Assembly: GCA_025060505.1 (NCBI GenBank) | Contig: JANXBU010000007.1 | Coordinates: forward strand, 47,856 to 111,855 | Direction of reading: 5' to 3' | Length of the DNA: 64,000 nt | From: Candidatus Calescibacterium sp. | Lineage (GTDB): Bacteria; Calescibacteriota; Calescibacteriia; Calescibacteriales; Calescibacteriaceae | Shown: positions 35,728 through 43,987 of the stretch, one piece after another | How positions within the stretch are numbered: position 1 is the stretch's first letter | Layout: each line of letters begins with the position of its first letter | The notes under the pieces: model-generated | The model's database searches: none | What the model was told of the DNA's origin: nothing | Seen by the model: only the letters and a program-made list of their open reading frames with translations | Program-made: the position numbers and the translations under genes

Positions 35728-36837
35728 GTGATAGAAATAAATGAAGTAAGAAACATCTATGACCTTTACAAATTTATAGACTTTGAAATCAAGCTCAAAT
35801 CAAAAGATAAGAATTTCATTGCACCTTTAATTATTGAAAGGTTTCTGTATATAAAAAAGAATCCATTTTTTGAACATGGGAAGGCAAAGTTTTTTTTAGC
35901 TAAAAAAGGTAAAGAAGTTGTCGGAAGAATATCAGCGCATGTAGATTATCTGCAGTTAGAAAGGGGAAGGATTGGATTTTTTGGTTTTTTTGACTTTATT
36001 GATTCAAAGGATGTTGCGCAGGTGCTTCTGAAAACTGCGGAAGATTTTGCAAGATCTGAAGGATTGGAAAAAATAAGGGGTCCTTTTTCTTTCAATATAA
36101 ATGGAGAGTGCGGAGTTCTTGTTGAAGGATTTGATTTTCCACCATACATAATGATGACTCATAATCCAAAATACTATGATGATATAATAAAATCTTGTGG
36201 ATTTCAAAAAGTCAAAGATCTTTTTGCTTGGAGAGTGACGAAGAAAATAACAGATCAGAAAGCATCTTCATTGCTCAGATCAATATGGAAGAGTTCTCAA
36301 GAACGTTTCAAGGTTGTGGAAATAACAAAAGAAAACCTGCGTCAATCTGTGAAGGAAGCAATTGAAATATTTAACGATGCGTGGAGTGATAACTGGGGTT
36401 TTGTTCCAATAACGGAAAAGGAGGGAGAAAATCTGGCAGATTCTCTGAAATTAGTTCTTGATCCAAAAATAGCTTTCTTTGCTCAGGCGGATGGTAAAAA
36501 TCAGGCAGTTTGTATAGCTGTTCCAAACATAAACGAAGCATTGAAAAATCTTTCCGGAGGCAAGAGATTATATGACTACATAAAACTCTTTTTGAGATTG
36601 AGAAAGATAAGATCAATAAGGGTTATGATTTTGGGAGTAAGAAAATCTGCAAGATCGAAATATCCTTATCTTCCGTTTTTTCTTGTGGGGGAGGTTATAA
36701 AAAGGGGTGCAGAAAGAGGTTATCAAGAAGCAGAGATGTCCTGGACATTAGAGGACAATGAGAGAATAAACAAAATAATACATATCACAGGAGCAGAAAG
36801 GTATAAAGTATATAGGATTTATGAGAAGGAATTATGA
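35728..36837 (+). CDS. GNAT-like acyltransferase-family protein (YghO-like)
   Basis: A 369-residue soluble protein whose N-terminal half reads as a GNAT-type fold: FFLAKKGKEVVGRISAHVDY, GRIGFFGFFDFIDSKDVAQV, LLKTAEDFARSEGLEKIRGP, then FSFNINGECGVLVEGFDFPP and MMTHNPKYYDDIIKSCGFQK. This layout occurs in YghO-type proteins, whose role is unknown. A second domain includes NDAWSDNWGFVPITEKE and EMSWTLEDNERINKII. The start is a GTG at 35728 with no clear ribosome-binding site. It follows mlaD by 84 bases and may be in its transcript. Confidence 0.75.
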   Translation: MIEINEVRNIYDLYKFIDFEIKLKSKDKNFIAPLIIERFLYIKKNPFFEHGKAKFFLAKKGKEVVGRISAHVDYLQLERGRIGFFGFFDFIDSKDVAQVLLKTAEDFARSEGLEKIRGPFSFNINGECGVLVEGFDFPPYIMMTHNPKYYDDIIKSCGFQKVKDLFAWRVTKKITDQKASSLLRSIWKSSQERFKVVEITKENLRQSVKEAIEIFNDAWSDNWGFVPITEKEGENLADSLKLVLDPKIAFFAQADGKNQAVCIAVPNINEALKNLSGGKRLYDYIKLFLRLRKIRSIRVMILGVRKSARSKYPYLPFFLVGEVIKRGAERGYQEAEMSWTLEDNERINKIIHITGAERYKVYRIYEKEL

Positions 36838-36905
36838 ATTTGCTACAATTTGCAGATATTTTCAAGTAATGTAAAGGGATTGAAAACTGAGACTTTATAT
36901 ATTTT

Positions 36906-37277
36906 TCAATCTTTTCTTTCTGGGTCGATTAATTTCTTGTTCTGAAAATCTATTTTCAGATGACGCCCACACTTGAAACATCTTATATAATCTCTTACGT
37001 TTGTGAAAAATAACTTCTTCCCGCAGTTTGGACAAACCGAAACGAAATATTGAGAATAAATATACACAACAGCAACGAACGCAACAGCTATGAAAACTAA
37101 AACAGATATCCCTAAAACATTTGATTTTATTGGAGAAAAAACAAGCGGGGAAGCAGCTGTCCATATTAAAAAGAAAAAATATGTAGAAAGGAGCAATGTC
37201 AGCACGCCAATTTTTAGAAACTTTACTCCAGATTCTTTTGAAAAAGCTGATTCTTTCCCCTTGCTGTACTCAAACAT
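36906..37277 (-). CDS. Two-helix membrane protein with C-terminal zinc ribbon
   Basis: A 123-residue protein with two hydrophobic helices (about 21-43 and 52-77) followed by a zinc-ribbon: CPNCGKK and CFKCGRH give two CxxC pairs about 16 residues apart. It is probably a membrane-tethered small cytoplasmic domain. It is the last gene of the mreB-mreC-mreD strand run (71 bases after mreD), where rodA or a penicillin-binding protein gene would be more usual. Role unknown. Confidence 0.7.
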   Translation of the reverse strand: MFEYSKGKESAFSKESGVKFLKIGVLTLLLSTYFFFLIWTAASPLVFSPIKSNVLGISVLVFIAVAFVAVVYIYSQYFVSVCPNCGKKLFFTNVRDYIRCFKCGRHLKIDFQNKKLIDPERKD

Positions 37278-37348
37278 ACCTTATATACATAAAATTCTTA
37301 ACAAATAAAACTTTAAATACAAGATTGTATTGTGTTGTTTATTGAGAC

Positions 37349-37855
37349 TTACTCTGTCCAGAACACAAACTTATCTCTTCTTTCAGATTTAACGAAAGGG
37401 AATACAACTGCTGAAAAAACAAAGGTTAATCCAACTTTGAGCAGAACACACAAAATATCTTCGGCTATGCTTACTTCTCCGATATTTTTTAGAGGAAAGT
37501 TCAGTAATATCCAAGCCACCGATAGAATAAGGGTTATTTTCAGAACGCTTCCGAATTCAGATTTGAATAAAGAAGGGAAAAGAGAAACAAAAAGAGCAAG
37601 AGCTATTATTGAGAATGAGAAAAGGAATTCACCACCGAAAAAGGTTCTCAGAATCGCTATAATTCCGGCTATAAGTATCATTCCATAGCTTTTGGATCTG
37701 TCAGATGAAATCCAGTAGGCCAATATCGTGATAAATATGTCTGGAAAGAAACATAAGTATCCCCAAACAGAGTATGGAAAAGCGATTAGAAATACAAAAA
37801 ATGAAACGAACAGAAGCTTGACTCTATCTATTTCAGATCTTTCTTTATGATACAT
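37349..37855 (-). CDS. mreD: MreD-like rod-shape-determining membrane protein
   Basis: A 168-residue multi-helix membrane protein (about five segments). Sequence identity within this family is low, and the assignment rests mainly on size, topology and position directly after mreC. The stretch FPYSVWGYLCFFPDIFITILAYW resembles MreD helices with P-D after helix one, and GGEFLFSFSIIALALFVSL follows. MreD works with MreB and MreC in the elongasome. Confidence 0.72.
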   Translation of the reverse strand: MYHKERSEIDRVKLLFVSFFVFLIAFPYSVWGYLCFFPDIFITILAYWISSDRSKSYGMILIAGIIAILRTFFGGEFLFSFSIIALALFVSLFPSLFKSEFGSVLKITLILSVAWILLNFPLKNIGEVSIAEDILCVLLKVGLTFVFSAVVFPFVKSERRDKFVFWTE

Positions 37856-37889
37856 TTATATCTCAGAAAGTATTGTATTTTTCAAAAAA

Positions 37890-38618
37890 CTAATTTTGGT
37901 TTTCTGCTTCTATTTCTTTGATGTTTGTCACATACACAGCTCCTGAGAGGTCAGATAAAGCTATTATTTTTTTGTCTTTTGATACATAGGCTACTGGTAT
38001 ACCGAATGGTGAATTGTTTTTGCTGCCAGCTGTTACCAGAAGTGTATTGGGAGGAACTTTCTCAAAATCAATTCCTCCATATGTTGCAAATATTTTCATT
38101 TTTCCTGATGGATCTCCCTGTAGTATCGCTCTGAAGCCAAGTCCCAAAAATATCACATCAACATAGAACATCTGAGAAAATACTGTAATAACTTCGCTTG
38201 TATCTAAACCTACATCTACAACTCTGCCAATTACAAATCCATCTTTAAGAACAAAAGAATATTTTTCAATTCCGTCTTTTTGACCAAGTGATACGAAGAA
38301 TTTCTGTGGGAAGCTATCTTGCGGTATCATTGAGATCTTTCCTATGTTTATATCAACTTTCTGATTGACTATTTTTATAGTGTTTATGGTGCTTTTAATT
38401 TGCTCGAGTAAGAAGGAATTTTGGAATTCAAAGCTTGTTTGTAAAGTTTCTTTTGATTTAATTAGCTGTTTTTGAAGGTCCTGTCCGCACAGATCCTGAT
38501 GGCTTGTATAAAGTGATTGAATCTTTTCCATCCCGGGAATTTTGATAAAGAGATTAGCTTCATATATTATGTAGCAAAGTGCTACAAGTGCGGCGGAGAT
38601 AATTATTCTTAGAATCAT
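37890..38618 (-). CDS. mreC: Rod-shape-determining protein MreC
   Basis: MreC links the MreB cytoskeleton to the cell-wall machinery in the periplasm. The 242-residue protein has an N-terminal membrane helix, a short coiled-coil, and the double beta-barrel MreC domain: FVSLGQKDGIEKYSFVLKDG with FVIGRVVDVGLDTSEVITVF, GDPSGKMKIFATYGGID, and FGIPVAYVSKDKK. It is shorter than E. coli MreC at the C-terminus. The start ATG overlaps the mreB TGA by four bases (ATGA), so translation is coupled. Confidence 0.9.
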   Translation of the reverse strand: MILRIIISAALVALCYIIYEANLFIKIPGMEKIQSLYTSHQDLCGQDLQKQLIKSKETLQTSFEFQNSFLLEQIKSTINTIKIVNQKVDINIGKISMIPQDSFPQKFFVSLGQKDGIEKYSFVLKDGFVIGRVVDVGLDTSEVITVFSQMFYVDVIFLGLGFRAILQGDPSGKMKIFATYGGIDFEKVPPNTLLVTAGSKNNSPFGIPVAYVSKDKKIIALSDLSGAVYVTNIKEIEAENQN

Positions 38619-39664
38619 CTAGCAGATGCATTGACTCTGGCGAGCAATCTTATATCCTCAAGAACTTTTGCGCAACCTTTGACGACCCCGAGTAAAGCAT
38701 CTTCTGATATATGTGCTTTTATGCCAGTTTCCCGTTCAACGAGGATCCCAAGCCCTCTGAGTAAGGATCCTCCACCCGAGAAGAATATTCCCTTTTCATA
38801 TATATCAGCAGATAATTCTGGTGGAGTTTTTTCCAGTGTCATCTTTATTGCGGAGATAACAGCTCTAACTTGTTCCGCACAAGCTTCGACTACATCTTTC
38901 TGGGTGACTATTATGTTTCTTGGAATTCCGGTTACCGCATCTCTTCCGAAGACTTCCATTGATTTTTCAGGTTCTATTTCAATTGCAGCTCCTATGTTTA
39001 TTTTTATTTGTTCTGCGGTTCGTTCTCCGATGTGTAGACTATATTTTCTCCTTATGTAATTTACTATTGCTTCATCGAATTCATCTCCTGCTACTTTCAG
39101 AGATGTGGAGCATACAATTCCGGCCATGGATATAACAGCCACTTCTGTTGTTCCGCCACCAATATCAACTATCATGTTCCCGATAGGTTGATCTACGGGG
39201 AGTCCAACTCCAATTGCTGCTGCCATGGGTTCTTCTATCAGAAAAACATCAGCGGCTCCAGCGAGTTCTGCTGCTTCTATAACAGCTCTTTTTTCAACAG
39301 GAGTTATTAAGGAGGGAACTCCGATAACAACACGTGGTCTGAAAAATCTGTTGCCTCCTTCCATTGCTTTTTTGATAAAATAAGAAAGCATGGCTTCGGC
39401 AACTTCAAAGTCTGCTATAACTCCGTCTCGCAGGGGTCTTATTGCTTTTACATCTGCTGGAGTTCTTCCAAGCATTTTTTTTGCTTCGTTTCCAACTGCG
39501 ACTACGTTCTTGACACCTTTGTATTCCATCACGGCAACAACAGAGGGCTCGTTTATTATGAGACCTTTTTTGGAGTGCCAAACCAGAGTATTAGCTGTTC
39601 CAAGATCTATCGCTAAGTCTCCGCTTGCTCTGAATATCCTTGAGAGAAAATTGAAGAGCTTCAC
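38615..39664 (-). CDS. mreB: Rod-shape-determining protein MreB
   Basis: Bacterial actin homologue that guides lateral wall synthesis. The 349-residue protein shows the nucleotide-binding motifs DLAIDLGTANTLV (phosphate 1), MIVDIGGGTTEVAVIS (phosphate 2) and GIFFSGGGSLLRGLG (adenosine), plus EPMAAAIGVGLP. The frame is open further upstream to an ATG at 39715, but that extension translates the T-arm of tRNA-Thr and is not protein. I choose the GTG at 39664 (V-K-L-F-N-F), which puts DLAIDLG at the usual distance. It begins only nine bases after the tRNA-Thr 3' end and has no visible ribosome-binding site. mreC overlaps its stop. Confidence 0.93.
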   Translation of the reverse strand: MKLFNFLSRIFRASGDLAIDLGTANTLVWHSKKGLIINEPSVVAVMEYKGVKNVVAVGNEAKKMLGRTPADVKAIRPLRDGVIADFEVAEAMLSYFIKKAMEGGNRFFRPRVVIGVPSLITPVEKRAVIEAAELAGAADVFLIEEPMAAAIGVGLPVDQPIGNMIVDIGGGTTEVAVISMAGIVCSTSLKVAGDEFDEAIVNYIRRKYSLHIGERTAEQIKINIGAAIEIEPEKSMEVFGRDAVTGIPRNIIVTQKDVVEACAEQVRAVISAIKMTLEKTPPELSADIYEKGIFFSGGGSLLRGLGILVERETGIKAHISEDALLGVVKGCAKVLEDIRLLARVNASAR

Positions 39665-39673
39665 TTCACAAAG

Positions 39674-39745
39674 AGCCCATGAGGGGACTTGAACCCCTGA
39701 CCTCCTCCTTACCAAGGAGACGCTCTACCCCTGAGCTACATGGGC
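39674..39745 (-). tRNA. tRNA-Thr (GGT)
   Basis: A complete cloverleaf is readable on the minus strand: acceptor GCCCATG/CATGGGC, D-arm GCTC/GAGC, an anticodon loop TTGGTAA with anticodon GGT, and a T-arm AGGGG-TTCAAGT-CCCCT. CCA is not encoded. It lies 5 bases after tRNA-Gly in the direction of transcription and directly before mreB. Confidence 0.96.
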
Positions 39746-39747
39746 AA

Positions 39748-39822
<75 letters not shown>

Positions 39823-39836
39823 AATACAACAAAGTA

Positions 39837-39866
39837 AAAATAACAAACGAATAAACAGAAATACAA
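39837..39866 (-). promoter_or_regulatory. Candidate promoter of the tRNA-Gly/tRNA-Thr/mre unit
   Basis: On the minus strand TTGTAT (39866-39861) and TATTTT (39842-39837) are 18 bases apart, which would start transcription close to 39830, eight bases before tRNA-Gly. The match is moderate, and the whole divergent gap (39823-39983) is AT-rich. Confidence 0.35.
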
Positions 39867-39983
39867 AATTACAAAAATTCCCGAAACCTTCTGCGAAATA
39901 ATCTATGCACAAAGACTTAATTTCGCACAAAAATTTTCCAATTTATCAAAAAAATAAAATAACAGACAAATTTAAAACTCTAT

Positions 39984-40322
39984 ATGTTCAAGGTAGGTTT
40001 AAAACAACTTGTAATGTATGCGGGAGCTTCGGGAGATCTAAACCCTATACACTACGATTTTGAGATAGCTAAAAACTCCGGATTCCCAAAACCAATAGTC
40101 CACGGAATGCTTTCCGCGGCTTTATGCGTTGGTCAAGCAATATCAAAACTCAAAATAGACCCAACAAAGATTAAAAAAGTGAAAGCAAAGTTCGTAAAGC
40201 CTGTTATTATGGATGAAAATATAGATTTTAAAATTTCAAGCGACGAACATAATGTGAAATTATATCTCTTGAAGGAAAACGGAGAGGTTGCTTGTGAATG
40301 CGAGATAACAAAAGCAGATTGA
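39984..40322 (+). CDS. MaoC-like hot-dog-fold dehydratase domain protein
   Basis: A 112-residue single-domain protein. MYAGASGDLNPIHYDFEIAK contains the hydratase signature (Asp and His of the D-x-N-P-I/x-H motif), followed by FPKPIVHGMLSAALCVGQAI (V-H-G). This is the catalytic half of (R)-specific enoyl-CoA hydratases and related fatty-acid or polyketide dehydratases. It is shorter than the usual 130-150 residues but keeps both active-site residues. The nucleoside hydrolase gene starts nine bases after its stop. The substrate is unknown. Confidence 0.85.
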   Translation: MFKVGLKQLVMYAGASGDLNPIHYDFEIAKNSGFPKPIVHGMLSAALCVGQAISKLKIDPTKIKKVKAKFVKPVIMDENIDFKISSDEHNVKLYLLKENGEVACECEITKAD

Positions 40323-40330
40323 GTGAAGGT

Positions 40331-41245
40331 ATGAATAAAAAAGTTTTGATCTTTGATTGCGATCCGGGCATAGATGACGCAATTGCTTTGGCTTTCTTTT
40401 CCGGAGTAATAAAACAGAACAAAAATAACTACGATGAATATTACATTATATCAACATGGGGAAATGTACCTCTTGAAAAAACTCTGAAAAACTCAATAAT
40501 ATGTAAAAAGATTTTCGATATACCTGTGCAAATAGTGAGAGGAAAAGATAAATCAATCAGAGGTGATGTGATATTCGCTGAAAAAGTACACGGAAAAGAT
40601 GGACTCGGTGGATATTCTGAAAAATATTTTGAAATTGCAAAGGAAGAAAAAATAACCGACCTCAAGTTTTTTTTGGATAATCTTGAAAACCAAAGTTCAG
40701 AGATAGAAATAATAGCTACCGGGCCGCTTTCTTCAACATATGATATACTTTCAAGAAAGAGGCTAAGGGAAAGAATTCAGAAGGTTGTATGGATGGGTGG
40801 AGCTTTCTTTGAAGACGGAAATATAACCCCTTATGCTGAATTTAATTCATACTGCGATCCAGAAGGAGTTGAAATTTTAATTGAATTCGCAAAAGAGAAA
40901 AAATGTGTGTATTTTGTCCCGCTTGATTCCACGAAAAAAACTCAGATAAAAAGAGATGATTTTCTGCATATTCTGGAAACAGTCAAAAACAAAAAGGTCA
41001 GAGAGTTTATTTCAGATATAACAGAAAATGCAAAGGTACTTATTCTGCACGATCCCCTTGCAGTTTTTGCTTTTTTCTTTCCGGATTTGGTAAAAACTTT
41101 TACTTCTTATGCAGAAGTTGACAAAAAAGCTTTTAGAGGCAGAATATACTCTATAATAAGTCCAAATCAGTATCTGGAAGTTGTATATGATTTTGATAGG
41201 GAAAACTTTTTTAGGTCTTTAGTATCTAGTTTGAACAGTATTTAG
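40331..41245 (+). CDS. Inosine/uridine-preferring nucleoside hydrolase
   Basis: Hydrolyses nucleosides to base and ribose. The calcium/ribose site is LIFDCDPGIDDAIALAF at the N-terminus; ATGPLSSTYDIL, VWMGGAFFEDGNITPYAEFN with CDPEG, and HDPLAVFAFF complete the family pattern. The length of 304 residues is usual. I prefer the ATG at 40331 because the family starts a few residues before the first Asp strand; an in-frame ATG at 40298 lies inside the preceding MaoC-like gene. Confidence 0.92.
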   Translation: MNKKVLIFDCDPGIDDAIALAFFSGVIKQNKNNYDEYYIISTWGNVPLEKTLKNSIICKKIFDIPVQIVRGKDKSIRGDVIFAEKVHGKDGLGGYSEKYFEIAKEEKITDLKFFLDNLENQSSEIEIIATGPLSSTYDILSRKRLRERIQKVVWMGGAFFEDGNITPYAEFNSYCDPEGVEILIEFAKEKKCVYFVPLDSTKKTQIKRDDFLHILETVKNKKVREFISDITENAKVLILHDPLAVFAFFFPDLVKTFTSYAEVDKKAFRGRIYSIISPNQYLEVVYDFDRENFFRSLVSSLNSI

Positions 41246-41284
41246 TCAATTGTTTTAAAACTACATCTCAGTTATGATGAAAAC

Positions 41285-41394
41285 TGCCAGAAGAGAGTTT
41301 GGAAACTTCTTGACAATTTTGTTATATGAATTTTTGGCAGAGCACTTGAACAGTATAGCATACGATATGCAACATAGTATGTTCAGTATATACT
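41285..41394. repeat. Cluster of inverted repeats between nucleoside hydrolase gene and fliD
   Basis: The convergent gap 41246-41426 holds CTGCCA (41285-41290) paired with TGGCAG (41335-41340), a smaller AGTTT/AAACT hairpin within, and then three adjacent palindromes: GCATA-cga-TATGC (41358-41370), AACATA-g-TATGTT (41371-41383) and AGTATATACT (41385-41394). They may form a bidirectional terminator or a protein-binding site. No T-run follows a strong stem on either strand. Confidence 0.5.
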
Positions 41395-41426
41395 AGGTTT
41401 CAGTTTGTTTTGGGAGTTTTGAATTT

Positions 41427-43886
41427 TTATTTCCCTTTTACGAAGGGATTTTGGACTCCCTGAACTAGTTGTTGCGAGATTGCTTGGAAGAAAGTCATAA
41501 TGTTTCTTGTATATGCAATCAGCTGGTTTGCTCTTGCCCATCTTTCATACAGGAAGGCTCTATAAGATTCGATCTCTTCTTCGATTTTTGCTAATTTCTG
41601 GTCAATACCGGTGAGTTCAGATTCGATTCTATCTTTTGAAGCACCTATTGCTCCCTTTGAAGATATGAGTTCTCCTATCTCTCTTCTCATGTGCTCACCG
41701 AAACCGAGTTTTGCGGATTCTTTGTTCTCCTCTCGCTTGAGTATACCTAAGAATTGTAGAAGATTCGGATCTCCACCCCAAGCAGTTGGATCTGTTTTGA
41801 CACCTCCTATTTCTATGTAATACTTCGCTCCTTCTTGCTTCACACTTGCTATGTTTGAACCTGCTGCTGTGTTTATTTTGTTGACAATTGCTGTAAGAGA
41901 ATCGGTTGATATATCTATTCCTGTAACTGTTACACTTCCTCCGCTATCAAGGGGAATAACTAGATTCCCAGATATGTTGTTTGCAGTATCCTGAGTTGAT
42001 GTATCGCTGTCGACTGAATTTCTTGCAACCGCTGTATCTGAGAAGAACATATCTGTTCTTACAGTTGTTGTGTTTATTTGGTTTTTTATCTTGAAATTGG
42101 TTGAGGATGCTAAACCAAGTGAAGTGAGCAAGTTCCCGCTTACCTCAGCAATAGAAGGAAGTCCACCAGAGATTTTCTCAATAACGAGTTTTTTATTTGC
42201 GCCAACGTTTTTTACATAAGCTCTAACAGAATCAAGAGCGGAGCTTATCTTCAATGCGATGTCTTTCAGATTATCGGTTGGATTTATTAAAATGCTTTTA
42301 CCTTCAACGAGAATTTCTCCAGAAAGTCCAAGAGGTGTAGTATCAGATGAAAACGCGTTACTTACAAACTTTTCTGATACAGCTGATGTCAAAGCTCTTA
42401 CTGTGGTTTCAAAATCTGTCTGGAGAGCTTCTGATAACTTTGCTTGATTTAGTGAAAGTTTTCCTTCTCTGTCTATTGAGAACCCAAGATCTTGTATTGA
42501 TATAACTCTGACAGAGCCATCTGGTTGTCCAACTTCTACCAATCCAGAAAATGCTCTTCTCATCGCAGATTTTGTGGCAGATATGGAAAAGTCAGCTGAA
42601 AGTGGTCCGGCTTTTCCTGTTTTCTCGTTGAATTTGACTTGCTGATTTATGAAATCTATGAGTTTATTCCAAGCCTCAACAAAATCGTTGAAGTATTTTG
42701 TTATTCTTGTAGTATCTCTTGTTATTGAGACTTGTATAGTGTCAGTAGAAGCTTTCAAAGCATTGAAAGTTATACCTGAGATACCGGTTTCCTCTGGGGT
42801 AAAAGAGTTATCTTGTGATGTAAAAGTTGTTCCGTCAACAGATATCTGAGCATTTTGTCCAGCATTAACGACATTTTGAAAGTTTCTTGAAAGAACCCCG
42901 AGTGTTTTTAGAACTGTTGTAGCGTTATCGTCAAACGTAGATGCGTTTATTTTTAATCTGTAAACATTTCCCTCCTGAATAATCTCGGCTGCTGTAGACG
43001 AACCAAGAGCTGTATCTATTGCGTTTTCTATATCTTGCAGTGTCATTGTGTTCAGGTCTATGTTAACAGGGGTTCCATTTATGAGTACTGTTCCAGACGG
43101 AGCAGATCCGGGAGTAAAACCTATCAGTTTTCCAACCTCGTTTCCTGTTCCGTCCTTTTTGGTAAAGGCATCTGATAGAGCTGATGTTCCGGATGGTGTT
43201 TTTATTATATCTGGGCCAGCAGAGAAGAAGCCAAGTTGTTGTAGAGCGTTTCCAGAGGAGTCTACAAGTGTTATGTATTCTTTGTTTGTTCCGGTTTTTG
43301 ATGCTGAAATTACAAGCTGAACTCCGCTACCAACATTTTGTATGTATGCACTTAACCCTGTTCCAAGCTCATTGATTTTATCTCTAAGTTGTTTTAGTGT
43401 CCAGTTGGGATCTACTGTAAGAACCTTTGCATTTGCGGTATCAGTTCCTTTTATAACTATTCTTGAACCTGATGTAACACCGAGAGAGCTTAATGTAATA
43501 TTGGAATTTGCAAATGTGTTTGATCCAACTTTCCATGCTTGCGCTACCTGATTGACCTGAACATCAAAGTCCCCCTGAACAGCTTCGGAGCTCGTAGAAA
43601 CAGATAATATGTTTTTTGGATCTTCCGATCCAGTCATGTTTCTTAAATTGGGTGCAAAGACCCTATAGGATAAAGCAGAGCCTATTGCCTGAGATGTCGA
43701 AAGAAAATCAAGAGCAAGTTTTCTCAAAGTGGATATAGCATCTGATCTATCTTGAATTAAGCTCTTTCTTTCTTGAATAGGTTGAGTTAAAATCTTTCTT
43801 CTGAGTTCAACAAGGTTTTCTACTATGTCCGAAACATTAAATGGAGAAAGTATGTTTGGCATGAATACGTTTCCGAGTTCTGCCAT
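41427..43886 (-). CDS. fliD: Flagellar hook-associated protein 2 (filament cap) FliD, long form
   Basis: FliD caps the flagellar filament and helps flagellin assemble. The 819-residue protein has the FliD N-terminal domain (FNVSDIVENLVELRRKILTQ and LIQDRSDAIS, then FDVQVNQVAQAWKVG) and the C-terminal domain (RITKYFNDFVEAWNKLIDFI, ending TRNIMTFFQAISQQLVQG). Between and around these are four hook_IN-like beta repeats (about 105-220, 255-330, 490-590, 650-720), so it is longer than the usual 450-700 residues. The start has a strong AAGGAGG (43898-43904). No other flagellar gene is in the window. Confidence 0.93.
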   Translation of the reverse strand: MAELGNVFMPNILSPFNVSDIVENLVELRRKILTQPIQERKSLIQDRSDAISTLRKLALDFLSTSQAIGSALSYRVFAPNLRNMTGSEDPKNILSVSTSSEAVQGDFDVQVNQVAQAWKVGSNTFANSNITLSSLGVTSGSRIVIKGTDTANAKVLTVDPNWTLKQLRDKINELGTGLSAYIQNVGSGVQLVISASKTGTNKEYITLVDSSGNALQQLGFFSAGPDIIKTPSGTSALSDAFTKKDGTGNEVGKLIGFTPGSAPSGTVLINGTPVNIDLNTMTLQDIENAIDTALGSSTAAEIIQEGNVYRLKINASTFDDNATTVLKTLGVLSRNFQNVVNAGQNAQISVDGTTFTSQDNSFTPEETGISGITFNALKASTDTIQVSITRDTTRITKYFNDFVEAWNKLIDFINQQVKFNEKTGKAGPLSADFSISATKSAMRRAFSGLVEVGQPDGSVRVISIQDLGFSIDREGKLSLNQAKLSEALQTDFETTVRALTSAVSEKFVSNAFSSDTTPLGLSGEILVEGKSILINPTDNLKDIALKISSALDSVRAYVKNVGANKKLVIEKISGGLPSIAEVSGNLLTSLGLASSTNFKIKNQINTTTVRTDMFFSDTAVARNSVDSDTSTQDTANNISGNLVIPLDSGGSVTVTGIDISTDSLTAIVNKINTAAGSNIASVKQEGAKYYIEIGGVKTDPTAWGGDPNLLQFLGILKREENKESAKLGFGEHMRREIGELISSKGAIGASKDRIESELTGIDQKLAKIEEEIESYRAFLYERWARANQLIAYTRNIMTFFQAISQQLVQGVQNPFVKGK

Positions 43887-43987
43887 AGATTTTGTTACCT
43901 CCTTGCTTCTCTGAAATAAACCTTACATTATATATTAATAACTTATCGGATTAAATAGAAAGAAGTTTATAGATTTTTTACCTTTCT

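Noticed and set aside
39665..39715. In-frame N-terminal extension of mreB starting at ATG 39715
   Set aside because: It translates the T-arm and acceptor of tRNA-Thr (the typical RRSGVQVPSWA-like artefact).
41340..41400. Palindrome cluster as a CRISPR array
   Set aside because: The units differ from each other and have no spacers of regular length.
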